A stretch of 64,000 nucleotides of DNA from Lota lota. Taxonomy: Eukaryota > Chordata > Actinopteri > Gadiformes > Lotidae. The notes under the pieces are model-generated. The model was not told the DNA's origin and did not search any database. It was given only the letters and a program-made list of their open reading frames with translations. This document shows, in pieces, positions 12,076 to 48,461 of the stretch (position 1 is the first letter of the stretch; each line of letters opens with the position of its first letter). The stretch covers positions 303,001-367,000 of the forward strand of contig JACYXH010000476.1 of assembly GCA_026745465.1 (NCBI GenBank). The letters run 5' to 3'. Position numbers and translations under genes: made by a program.

Positions 12076-12312
12076 CGGGGAGGCGGGGAGGCGGGGAGGA
12101 GGGGAGGGCGGGGAGGCGGGGAGGAGGGGAGGCGGGGAGGCGGGGAGGAGGGGAGGAGGGGAGGCGGGGAGGCGGGGAGGAGGGGAGGCGGGGAGGAGGG
12201 GAGGCGGGGAGGCGGGGAGGCGGGGAGGAGGGGAGGCGGGGAGGAGGGGAGGCGGGGAGGAGGGGGAGGAGGGGAGGAGGGGAGGCGGGGAGGCGGGGAG
12301 GCGGGGAGGCGG
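12076..12312 (+). repeat. G-rich minisatellite (GGGGAGGCGGGGAGGA units)
   Basis: About 235 bp of GGGGAGG(C/A)G units with G-runs of four at nearly every step on the plus strand, a strong G-quadruplex candidate. The Gly/Arg/Glu and Pro/Ser/Leu frames across it are by-products. Confidence 0.9.
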
Positions 12313-12799
12313 GCGGCCCAGCTGGCCGCGGGGAGGGCGCCACGCGTGGGTCGCGGCTCCAGCGATTACACACAGCGGCCGCTCTCCGCAGGGGGTTAAA
12401 CTGACCATCTGGGATGGCCTGTAGACCCAACCTGACACGGCTGCCCTCCTCCTCCTCCTCCTCCTTCTCTGACTCATCGTCCTCCTATACTACCAACTCC
12501 TCATCCACCCGCTTCGCCTCCTCCTCCCCTCAGTCGTCCGCCTACCCCCCACTCCCCCCCCCTCCATTTCCTCTAACCCCCTCCCTCCCTCCCGCCACTC
12601 CCCACTCCTCCTCCCCACTCATCTCCTCCACCACCCATTCCTCCTTCTCCCATCCACGCATCCTCCCACCTCCCCTCCTCCACTCCAATCCACTCCTCCT
12701 TCACTCCTCCAGCCGACTGCAGCTTAGGTAAATATGTGAAATGATAGATGAACTTCCACGGCAATGAGCTCCAACTTAAACTCAAAGTAGCAGATGAAC

Positions 12800-12905
12800 C
12801 CAGCAGCCATACACACAAGCACACACACAATCACACACACACTCACAGACACACACACACATCAACACACACACACACACACACTCACACACACACACAA
12901 ACAAT
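12800..12905. repeat. CA microsatellite
   Basis: Imperfect (CA)n with CACAAT and CAGACA interruptions. Confidence 0.88.
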
Positions 12906-12944
12906 CACTGGCTGTGTGATTAAGCGGTGAGACAGTGAGACAGT

Positions 12945-13420
12945 TGTAATGGGAGGAGAGAGAAAGGGAGGAGATGGGGGGGGAGCGGGAGAGAGGAGGG
13001 AGGGAGGGAGAGGGGGAAGAAAGAGAGGAGATGGGGGATGGAGAGAGAAGAGAGGGAAAGGGGGAAGATAGAGAGGAGAGAGAAAGAGATCAATTGAGAG
13101 AGCAGAGGTTGAGAAGAGGGAGAGCAGAGGGAATAGAGAGAAAAGAGACGGATTACAAAGGAGAGGGAGAGACAGGGAGGAGAGGAGAGAAAGACAGAAT
13201 AAGAGAGAAAGAGGTAGAGGGGAGAGAGGGAGAGGAGAAAGACAGGAGGGGAAATGGAGAAGAGGGAGAGAGAATGGGAGGAGAGGAAGAGCGAAAGTAG
13301 GGAGGAGAGGAGAAAGAGAGACGATGGAGAGAGCAAGTAGAGAGGGGGAAGAGAGAGAGAAAACAGGGCAACTATAAATAGTCGTGAGTCAAGGGAGGAG
13401 AGGAAGAGAGAGAGCGTAGG
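12945..13420. repeat. Purine (GA) rich tract
   Basis: Almost pure purine on the plus strand for about 475 bp (GAGAGG/GGAGA motifs). No periodic unit stands out. Confidence 0.85.
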
Positions 13421-13708
13421 GCTGTAAAAATAGTGATACGTTTAAAATCTACACCGATTTAACCAACTAATACACACTTGTTGACCTTTTATTTATTATT
13501 CAAAAATTATAGGCTGTTTTTTTCTGGCAGGCTGGTGGGTTGTATCTCCACAGGGTCTGTTATCATTTGCAAAACCACACACAACCCACCCCCCTTAATA
13601 AAGAAGTAGATTTGTTGTGGCACAGAATCTGTTTTGGGGGGCGCTCTTTGCACCTTACAGGCACAAGGTCCCATATAAAACAAACAATTTCTCTCACAAA
13701 TGTGTTTG

Positions 13709-13792
13709 TTTTTTTTTTTTTTTTTTTTTTTTTTTTGGCTTCACACACACAACAAGTTGCCCTTTTAAGTTTTTTTTTTTTTTTTTTTTTTT

Positions 13793-13856
<64 letters not shown>

Positions 13857-13857
13857 C
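13709..13857. repeat. Long poly-T tracts
   Basis: Two T runs (about 29 and about 85 bases) separated by a short unique piece. They could be the tail of a retroposed element in minus orientation or a poor assembly point; I see no recognisable element beside them. Confidence 0.85.
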
Positions 13858-15357
13858 CAAGACTGAGCATCCAGTTTCACTTGCAAGCTGAAAACAAAGC
13901 GATATAAAAAGCTCTAACTACTCTACATCGCTCCGATGTCAAGCGCGACGACCGCACATCTCCGACTCGACCCGTCGATAGACGGCCACGCATCGTCGGC
14001 CCGCGGCTGACCGCAGCATGGCTCCAGAGAATAAACCATCATCTCAGAGTGACTCTTAATTAAACAAACACTCAAAACACCCTTTTTTTGTACACATGGT
14101 GAGGGAAGTCGGATTTTTTTACGTGCACATTTTTACTCTTTTTAGACGCCGCGGTGTTCAGAGGAGAACACTGGCCTCGGAATTATAACAGAATCAATCA
14201 AAAGCAAAGCAATACCACGCCATAATTATATTAATAATAATAATAATAATAGTAGTTGTCGGAATAGTCGTAATGATAACAAACACTGTTTTAGATTTTA
14301 GATTCTGAAATTAAAATTATATATAGACTCTTCTTATTGCTTGTCATTCGTTGCTGACAAACCCATCTCTGTTTCTTTCGTATTTCAAAAATAGCATTAT
14401 CATGGGACTCCGTGGCAGAGAGGGACGGATATGTTGGTGACTAGGTCTGATCCTCCGTGAGGACGAGAGAAAGAGACGTCGCGCTGGGGAACCAACCGAG
14501 GAGAGCCTTGAGAGGAGGGTGCTGCAGTATAATGGTCATCCATTCCACCCCTCTCTCCTCTCCAGCTCCATCTCTCCATCTCTGTTGCCTTGGAGACGGC
14601 CAATTTGCTTCTCCACTTGAGGGCTTTACGCTCCAGAGACGCGTTGGCCTCCTCCTCGTCGCTACGCTACGTCAGCGAACGACCATCCAGGTCCAACTGG
14701 TTGCAGTTTAGTGAAGAGCCCGGTCACTTCCGACACCGCTTACACTTGGGGACACGTGGATAAACAAGCGAGGTTGACATGCAAAGTGGTGTGTCAAACG
14801 CTATAGTCGGTGGGTCTATTCGCTAACAGTGTGCGCCTCATATCCATGGTGTAAGACGGAGAGAGTCATCATGTGCAAAACCAAACGTGTGTTAGGTCAG
14901 TCGTTTTCATATAGCAGAGGCTTTGTTTCACACGAACAAGCTTTTTGTTCAAGCGTTTTAGGATAAACCCCTTTTTTGAATAAATGTTGTCCTATCATGA
15001 CACAACAAAGTGTTAATGGAAAACGCCATAAAAATATAATAAGTATGCATACTTCTTTTTTTTTCAAGCATTTTGCACTTCAGCCCAATGATTGCAATAC
15101 CAACTAAACACAACCATGCACTAAAACAATAAAGTGAGCGAGTGCCATTTTGTTACTGGCAAAATGTTACAAAACGTTCAATCTCAAGCATTGGACAGCT
15201 GCGACCAGTCATCTACTGAAATGCCAGTGAATCACTAGATATTAAATAAATACAATATTTCTCTTCAATAAATAAAACACTTATAATGCACAATGTACGT
15301 TGCCAGGGAGAGGTGTTGTCCACATAACATAAGGGCCCATCGCACACAGACACCCAA

Positions 15358-15382
15358 ACACACACACACACACACACACACA

Positions 15383-15469
<87 letters not shown>
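15358..15469. repeat. CA microsatellite
   Basis: (CA)n with one CAGACA interruption. Confidence 0.93.
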
Positions 15470-16159
15470 TTGGTTATATTATACAGTAACTTTGTTCAGT
15501 CTTCTATTTGGTTGTTTGTCTATATATTGATTCATCACTCTCTCTCCCACACTCTCTCACTTGGCAGTCCGTTATGTAACTATGTATGAAATAATTCTCA
15601 CTATTATGTAAATAGACAGGACCGATCCAAAATGGACACGGTGTTTGGAAACAGAAGAACGCGACAACAACAGTATCATTGTTGTTACCGTTTGTTAATT
15701 GTTGTTCATTTTTAAAGCAACAACTACCTCTTTGGATGTTGGGCTTCTATTGACAGCTAATACCGTTTTAGTGACAGGGCGCTTGATGGTGCTGGACAGA
15801 AAAATAGCCATCAGCTATTCTGTGATCTAAAGGGGCTCATGAATGAATGCATTTTAAAATAAATAGTTAATGCCTGGAATTGCTTTGATTTCCTTTCTTT
15901 CAACACTGAATGTAATTAACAAACATTAACCATGTTAATACTAATTCCAGGGCCTGTTGGACAAAAGCTTGCGCTTGACATTTAAATGATGTGCTGTAAA
16001 TGGTCACTTTGGGTCTTCTTCAAGTGTTTGTTTGATGCCTGGCGGTTAGGTTCAGGTTTTGTTGGGGAAATTGCGCTCTAGTTTAAACAGTAAGCGGTAG
16101 CAATAAAATCGGATGCATGACAAGCACTGTTGTTTCCCACTGTTCCCCTAGCTAACCTC

Positions 16160-16560
16160 ATATGGACACTAGCTAGCTAGCTAGTCTCAAGCGGGGGGGG
16201 GGGGGGGGGGGTTATCTAGCTAACTACACATTAATATAAACTAGCTAGCTAGTCTCAACTGGTGGTTTGTGAACTAGCTCCAAATTAATTCTAGCTTGCT
16301 AGCTCTCCTCAAACGGGGTTAGTAAGCTTACGCAAAAATAAATACTATCTAGCTAGCTAGTCTCAACTGACGGTTCACAGGCTAACTCCAAATTAATACA
16401 GAATAGCTAGCTAGTCTCAACTGGTGGTTTGCGAACAAGCTCCAAATTAATACAAACTAACTAGCTCCTCTCAATCGGGAGTTAGCTAGCCAACTCCAAA
16501 TCGATACTATCTACCTAGCCGGTCTCAAACGAGTGGTTAGCTAGCGAACTGTATATTCCA
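16160..16560. repeat. AGCTAGCTAGTCTCAAC minisatellite 3' of prrt1
   Basis: Units of about 55-70 bp built on CTAGCTAGCTAGTCTCAAC, GGTTNGNNAACTAGCTCCAA and ATTAATA recur about six times. An 18-20 base poly-G run is embedded at 16,193-16,211. The array ends about 40 bp past the prrt1 stop on the transcript's sense strand. Confidence 0.7.
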
Positions 16561-16599
16561 GGCGTTTTCCCGCCGTTGTGAGATCCTTTATTTCTTCTT

Positions 16600-23374
<6,775 letters not shown>

Positions 23375-24223
23375 GTTTGGGAGTGTGATCGACTCTCCCC
23401 TCGTAATGGTATGTCAATTCAACTCCAGAGGCGGACTGAAAGCTCACAACAATACTGACTTTTGTTTCAAATAGGACATCTTCAAGATGTCTTCATGCTA
23501 GCGGCCGCGGTCAAATCTCCGGATGCACGCCGCGTCGTTTGTATACCTCAGAATAAATGTCGCCGGTTGTTTTTTAATAAGGAGGCTAGCTCTTGTTTCG
23601 TCCTATTTCTCGTTATTCCCGTAGCTGGCACATCCACCCATGGATGTGTTCCACCGCAGAGGCAGACTGGCTTCTCCACTGTGCGGCGTTATTACACTGA
23701 ATTATTGAGACACGCCGTCTTAAAGCTACAGACACCAAGGGCCAGGAGGAAGTGAGGGCTTCAAAGGAAATCAATTTAGATTGACAGGCGGGACATTATC
23801 CGTCTATTTTTGTTTGACTAAAGATTTATGATCGAGCCTCGATATTAGATTAGACTACTTCTGGTCTTTAATTAATAACAGGCCACTATGTGAAGAACAG
23901 GCCTGCTCGGTCTGTTGTTAATATAAAAAAATAAAAAAATACAAAGCCAAATAGATGAAACAGTGGGTGACGACAAGGCGTTTTGAATGCAGTTTTATGA
24001 TAGTACAATAAATTACAAACAACATTTCATTTTCTCCATTGTCTGCTTTGGTCGGTAATTTTAAGAGCGTTCCCTCTACAGCTTCAGGACTTCAGTATAG
24101 ACTGACAATGTAAACAGCACTTTTTAATAGGCACAGACAGCTTCCACAAGCTATTCCTCTCAGATAACAACACAATCCTCCATTCAATACAAACAAACTG
24201 TCTCTGGGCACCGCATGCGCACA

Positions 24224-24266
<43 letters not shown>

Positions 24267-24271
24267 CCCTC
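23375..24271. other. Tandem spacer between skic2 3' end and prrt1 start
   Basis: This should contain the prrt1 promoter and 5' UTR on the right of 23,374, and skic2 3' UTR on the left of 24,606. No other gene is visible. A (CA)n run sits at 24,222-24,264. Confidence 0.6.
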
Positions 24272-24605
24272 TCATCAGTGGGTGTAGAGGGAGGCGGTGA
24301 ACACAATGTCCCTTCTCCTCCTACTCCTCCTCTCCTCCTCCTCTGCTCCTCCATCAGTGGGTGTAGAGGGAGGCGGTGAACACGATGTGCCCTCTCCCCT
24401 CTTCCTCCTCTCCTTCTCCTCCTCCTCTGCTCCTCCATCAGTGGGTGTAGAGGGAGGCGGTGAACACGATGTGCCCTCTCCCCTCTTCCTCCTCTCCTTC
24501 TCCTCCTCCTCTGCTCCTCCATCAGTGGGTGTAGAGGGAGGCGGTGAACACGATGTGCCCTCTCCCCTCTTCCTCCTCTCCTTCTCCTCCTCCTCTGCTC
24601 CTCCA

Positions 24606-43116
<18,511 letters not shown>

Positions 43117-43733
43117 TTCTGCAGTCGACAATGAAAAGCAAAAGTTGCCACACGATTTGCGACGGAAGTTGGCAAGTTTGACAAGCGGAAGTTTTTGTTT
43201 TTGTTAGAAAAATATATATAGGTATTCTACAGGTAAAACTCCAGTTACGTTTGTAAAATATGAAAATAATTTTTATAAGCTATTTGATCGACTAATTATT
43301 AATTATCCCTAAACCGAAATGTCCAAGTAGAAAAAAACACCACCTTCAACTACGTCATCTTTCCGCGTCATTGTTGTGGTCGCACACCGAGGGCGTCAGT
43401 CCAAAAGCTGTGCAGTAAGTCAGTGTATGTTTCCGTTATTTCCACATTTAACGCATATTATCTATAAAAATGCTAAACCCTCTGGTATTCTATTGCTCTT
43501 TGGCTTCATAAATTGGTCCAGTTTCCCTTACGAAATGGGACGAGTTTCTCTTTCCTTGGGAAGTTTTGTTTGGATGAACAGCTAGCCTATGTTAGCCACG
43601 GAACCAGCCTTGGAGCCAATGTTGATGCTACTCAGATGTTGGTTTAAAAATGTTTTTACCTGAGCGAATTCAGATAGTCCCAGGTACATGCTACCTGAGT
43701 TGATATATCTTAAAAATGGTTGCAGGTGCCATC
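43117..43733. promoter_or_regulatory. Bidirectional promoter interval of skic2 and nelfe
   Basis: Only about 620 bp separate the two start codons. A likely non-coding nelfe exon ends at 43,414 (GCA|GTAAGTCAG), and nelfe coding exon 1 begins at 43,726, so the shared core promoter is about 43,120-43,400. CRE-like TACGTCAT (43,351-43,358) followed by TTTCCGCGTCATTG is the only motif that stands out. The same gene pair shares a promoter in mammals. Confidence 0.6.
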
Positions 43734-46661
43734 ATGGTGACGCTGCCCAGCTCCCTGACGGAGGAAGAGGAGTCTCTGCAGAAGAAATATGCCAAACTAA
43801 AGAAGAAGGTAAATGATGACGTCACTGTCTGAAGTACAGCGGTTTTCCATTCATAAAGACTGGAACAGTATTAACCACCTCACGACGACATGTGTGTGGT
43901 TTACCCCAGAAAAAGGCACTCCTTGCGTTGAAGAAGCAGAGCTCTACCAGCCAAACTAACCAGAGTGGGCTGAAACGCAGTAAGTGTGCTTTTGTGTTGC
44001 CCGCACGGAACAGTGGTTATGGTAGTTTCTTAAAAATCACTGTACCCTGTCTATGGATGTGAAGAATGTACACGTTCATTATCTGAGCGGCACTGGCACA
44101 AACCCGTTTGTCTGTTTTTGGATATACAGAATGCTCATAGGTTTGGTCAACCCCATTTGTGACCCAACACCCAAAACAAAGTAGATGTTTTACCTGCTTT
44201 CTGGGTTCGGAATTGGATTTAGAAGATGTTGTATTTTTGTTCTACCTCACTATGTTCTGTCTTATGTCCTGTTTTCAATGGGATCTCTATGTAACACTCT
44301 GTAGTATTTAATACAGACTATCGGGGTACAGCCAATAGATTGTGTGTTTGCTGTCTCATTGTCATCCCACCACGCCTCGTTACGCTCACAGCGCTGTCCG
44401 ACCAGCCGGTGGTTGACACGGCAACGGCGACTGAGCAGGCCAAGATGCTGATCAAGTCCGGCGCCATCAGCGCCATCAAGTCAGAGAACAAGAATTCGGG
44501 ATTCAAGCGCTCGCGAACCCTGGAGATCAAACTCAAGGTGACCAGCTGCTCTTTGAACAGCGCCAACCCAGCTTTGCAATGTAATGGACGTTTAATGGGG
44601 TGTGCTGTGTGTGTCGTCCACCCCCCCCCCCCCCCCCCAGGACCCGGAGAAAGGCCCGATCCCCGCCTTCCTTCCCTTCCAGAGGAGCGTCTCCACAGAC
44701 GAGGAGCCCGCAGATGTAAACACACACTCCTTCTGTTCATTAGATTGTTTTCGTCTTCACTTTACTAACCCTAGCCCTCCTGTTTCAAGTACAGCTAGGT
44801 TTACTTGCCGTAGTTTGTCATCATTTGGACGATCCTTTGATCCAAAATGAGAACAACAATTCAAAGCACACAATGAGATTAGATGTTCTTTATTTATCTG
44901 TGTGTGGTAGTGTTGGCGTCACATCAGAAGTACAGGACAATAATCAGTAGTGAGACATAAAAATGTTAAATAAAAAAGGAAAACATATATATGTATATTT
45001 ACTGAAACACAGTAAGTCTGCAAGACAACACACATTTTGTTTACATTATTTTCTTTTCCCCGCCTCCTCCAGTCAAGCAGAAGAGGCCCAAGGAAGCCCC
45101 TGTATGAAAGGTAACGTCCAATCCTCATCCAGAGATGATCTGATGATGTCATGATCTTAACTGTGTGTGTGGTCTGATGGAAAACCAACCACTTCCTGTC
45201 ATGTCACCCAGCTTCGTCACCCCCCGGGACGAGGAGGAGGAGGCGGACGGCGGGGGGGGAGGGGGGGACCGGGAGAGGGAGGTGGACCGCGGACCCGACC
45301 GGGAGAGAGAGCGAGAGCACGGTGGTGGTGGCGGGGAGCGCGATCCGGACCGGGAGAGGGATCGGAGTCGAGACAGAGACCGAGACCGCATGCGGGAACG
45401 GGACGGACCTTTCAGACGTAAGCCAGAAGGTTGTAGTTGTCGGTCTCTCTGTTTCCATCTGTCTGTGCGTATGTCTCTTCATCTTTTGTTTGCCCCCCCC
45501 CCGCCCAGGTTCAGACTCGTACCCGGAGCGCCGGGGGGCTCGTAAGGGGAACACGGTGCATGTGTACGGGTCCGGCCTGGTGGAGGACAGCCTGCGCTCC
45601 GCCTTCACCCAGCATGGCACCATCATTGACGTCTCCATGGACAACCCCCGCAAGTACGCCCGCCACCGCGTCGCCTTCCTGGATCTAACGTCGACGTGTG
45701 ATGAAACGGCCTGATGATGTTTACATTTCTACCGAATCGAAATTTGAAATGATTTTCTACTGTTATTACTGTCCTCTCTCTTCCTGCTGGAACAAGCACA
45801 TTTCCTATCTAGGTATAGTAGCAAAGTTTAAATGTCATGAATGATATTTGAGTTGTTTTCTGGCGTTGCTCTCTCCAGCTGTGCTTTCATCACCTTCGAG
45901 AAGATCGAGTCTGCAGACCAGGCCGTGGCTGAGGTTCGTACCAATTCTCAGTAGAACGTCGTGATACTTGGGAGTAACCGTAACGTCTAGTCGTGACCCC
46001 GTTACCATGGCGACCACTAAGCAGGCGTCCTGTGTGTTTGTGTGTCAGCTGAACGGCAGCACCGTGGGGGACGTCCACATCAAGGTCAGCATCGCCAAGA
46101 AGCAGCCCATGTTGGACGCTGCCACCGGGAAATCAGTCTGGGCCTCTCTGGGTAAACCTCTCTCCACCACAATTAGTGATAGTCTCTCTCTCTCTCTCTC
46201 TCCCTTTTATCTCTCCCCCTCGAGTGATAGTCTCTTTCTCCCTTTTAGTGAGTCTCCAGCTTTTTTTTCTGCTTACTCTCCCCCTCTCTTGGCTAACTGA
46301 ACTCTCTCCCCCTCTCCATTGATAGTCTATGTCTCTCTCTCTGGTCCTTGCTAATTGAACCCTCCTTCTCTATTGATAGTCTATGTCTCTCTCTCTGGTC
46401 CTTGCTAATTGAACCCTCCTTCTCTATTGATAGCCTATGTCTCTCTCTCTGGTCCTTGCTAATTGAAGCCTCCTTCTCCATTGATAGTCTATGTCTCTCT
46501 CTCTGGTCCTTGCTAATTGAACCCTCCTTCTCTATTGATAGTCTGTGTATCTCTGGTCTGTGCTAACTCATCTCGCTCCCCCCACAGCGGTGCAGAGCAG
46601 TGCTAAAGGCTCATACCGGGACAAGAGGAACCAGGTGGTGTACAGCGAGGACTTCCTTTAA
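43734..46661 (+). CDS. nelfe: Negative elongation factor subunit E (RD RNA-binding protein)
   Basis: RNA-binding subunit of the NELF complex that, with DSIF, holds RNA polymerase II in promoter-proximal pause. Coding exons: 43734-43808, 43910-43979, 44392-44537, 44641-44715, 45073-45110, 45212-45417, 45509-45653, 45879-45933, 46049-46151, 46588-46661; phases close to give 328 aa (human 380). The N-terminal coiled coil starts MVTLPSSLTEEEESLQKK. Next is VVDTATATEQAKMLIKSGAI, the NELF-B-binding-type region. The Arg/Asp-rich RD tract (about 140-200) is shorter and more irregular than the human one. The RRM has RNP2 TVHVYG (about 215) and RNP1 CAFITFEK, then KKQPMLDAATGKSVW, ending VVYSEDFL with TAA at 46,659-46,661. 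Exon 4 uses an 18-base poly-C tract at its acceptor. Poly(A) signal candidate ATTAAA is at 46,878-46,883. Confidence 0.96.
46310..46550. repeat. 54-bp minisatellite in nelfe intron 9
   Basis: TTGATAGTCTATGTCTCTCT units start every 54 bp (46,321, 46,375, 46,429, 46,483, 46,537) with few differences. The unit is pyrimidine-rich and ends about 35 bp before the last exon acceptor. Confidence 0.92.
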
Positions 46662-48461
46662 GTTTTTAACACTTCAACTCAACCATTTGTTTTCTGTTCA
46701 CCTTTTTGGACATGGACGCTGTTTCTTACATGTAGTTGCAGTACCGGCTGCTCCTTTTCTCAGTGTGATTCATTGTTGTGAGGAATGTGCACATGATACG
46801 TTTAGGTCATATTTGTTATTGTCTGGCTAGGGTTAGCTGGCTGCTGAAGCTAGATCTAGTTTTGTTTATCTGAGCTCATTAAAAACTGCTTTCAAAAAAA
46901 GCTTCCCTTGCATCCTTTTAACTCTGGCACACACTGTACGTACCGTTTGATAACAGAGGGGAGGAGAGCGTAGTGGCTGGCTGGTTCCAGCACTCCCAGC
47001 AGAAAGGTACTGGCTGAGATCCAAAGAAGCCGCTCACTCCTACCTCCTCGTTAATGAACCTGTGTGGAGTGTGTGTGTGTGTGGATGGTGGCTGGTTTAA
47101 GCAGCCTCACCTGGCCCGAGTCAGACTGATTGGACTCTGGGGCTGGGTGGGGCTGCACACCTGTTGCGCATTGAGTAATCAATGTGCACAGGTTCAACCA
47201 GCCATCACCACACACACACACACACACACACACACTCAGGGAGGTCTCCTGCACGGCAGCATGTGACTCCTCCTGCTCGGCGTCATTACATTCAACCTCT
47301 GCAATAAACCAGTTTCAACATCACCGCCCTGCGTCCTTGGTCTGGAGAAGCCCAGTAAAAGCCACCTAGGTGGAGCGTGTGTACAAACAGACATTGTTAC
47401 AACCTGTATCTGAACTCCCTGAACACAAGCTATTTGTATTACTAAATAGTAGTTAATATTCTTGTCCAGTACTATACACACTATATATACACTATATACT
47501 AAACAAAGGGTGATTTGTGGTGTGAATGATCTAATCCTCAATCCTGTACTTTATACTTAACCTGAATTCATACTTAATAGTTTTACACTGAGGCGTACAG
47601 AAGCATTGCAAAATGTTTACTTGAATGTTTTGTAATCATTTTATTTGCAAAACCTTTTTTTCACACATGTAGGAAATCAAACCCGCGCGCCAATGGCTCA
47701 CTCAAAACATCTAGTTTAATCTAAAAGCTACCTTTTCAACACTAAGGGGCCGTATCTTCCCTGGCACTGGACTGTAGGGCGTGTAGGGTAACTTTTCAGC
47801 TCAACAGGAAATTGTAGATTTAGTTGACATACAGTAGATAGGTCTCTGATGGAAAGGCATGTCCGGGCTTTCCCCAGTAAAAAGGGGGATTTTCTTTCCC
47901 GATTTCGTCCAACTTACAATAACAAAATCACAGAACGACGTGATTGGATGTTATTCAGCCTATCACAGTCCGACTCTATGCGCTGTGCTCGCCGGTTGCT
48001 ATGAGAAATAGGCCATTTATTTAAGAAGATTAGAAATGATATCGCCTTTCTCAAATATGCTCGCATATTTTGGACACATTCTCGGTCACAGTGTGTAATC
48101 ATCTTATATTATATTAGAATCGAAAACGGACCCAGATAATACAAAGCAGCCTTAACTCTAGTAAAATTAGCTAAATAACAGCGTTTACTGATAGTGTACA
48201 CCGATATGGCGATCAAGATATTGTGGCTTTTACTGGTTTGCACAACTGCCAGTCTCAGTGATTTATGAAAAGAAAAAATAATACTTTGGAAGGGTGGAAC
48301 AGGTGATGTCCTTTCAAAAACCATAAACTGGATCACAAAGCCGCTTGGCTCAAAAATCCCTTTGCTTCAGTAAGAGCCAGATCCAAGACCTCTGATCCCA
48401 CAAGGAATAGCACCCAACCGGCCAAAGATCCGTTACTACGACAACGACGGCGCCTGGATCA
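46662..48461. other. Convergent spacer between nelfe and zbtb12
   Basis: It holds the 3' UTRs of both genes: ATTAAA at 46,878 for nelfe, and TTTATT at 48,016-48,021 (AATAAA on the minus strand) as a candidate for zbtb12. Small TG/CA runs are at 47,072-47,083 and 47,212-47,235. No additional gene is seen. Confidence 0.65.

Larger units (their letters stand above)
10519..16599. other. Convergent spacer between tmem268 and prrt1 (3' UTRs and repeats)
   Basis: No supportable gene. It should hold the 3' UTRs of both flanking genes; AATAAA at 11,467-11,472 is one candidate poly(A) signal for tmem268. The rest is TG-rich DNA, a G-rich minisatellite, purine-rich DNA, poly-T and AT-rich sequence. The GC-richer stretch at 13,900-14,030 shows no coding frame I recognise. 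Confidence 0.65.

Noticed and set aside
11957-12477. Pro/Ser/Leu-rich and Gly/Arg-rich frames across 12.0-12.5 kb
   Set aside because: They are translations of the G-rich minisatellite in all registers, with no conserved domain or splice context.
12414-12731. A Ser/Pro-rich 105-codon frame
   Set aside because: Made of CCTCCT/CCTCC low-complexity DNA; no similarity recognised and no splice or promoter context.
13540-13907. Poly-Phe and poly-Lys frames
   Set aside because: Artefact of the poly-T tract.
43117-43400. TATA-like ATATATATAG near 43,210 as the nelfe or skic2 TATA box
   Set aside because: Orientation and spacing to either start do not fit a canonical TATA position, and both genes are housekeeping types that usually lack one.
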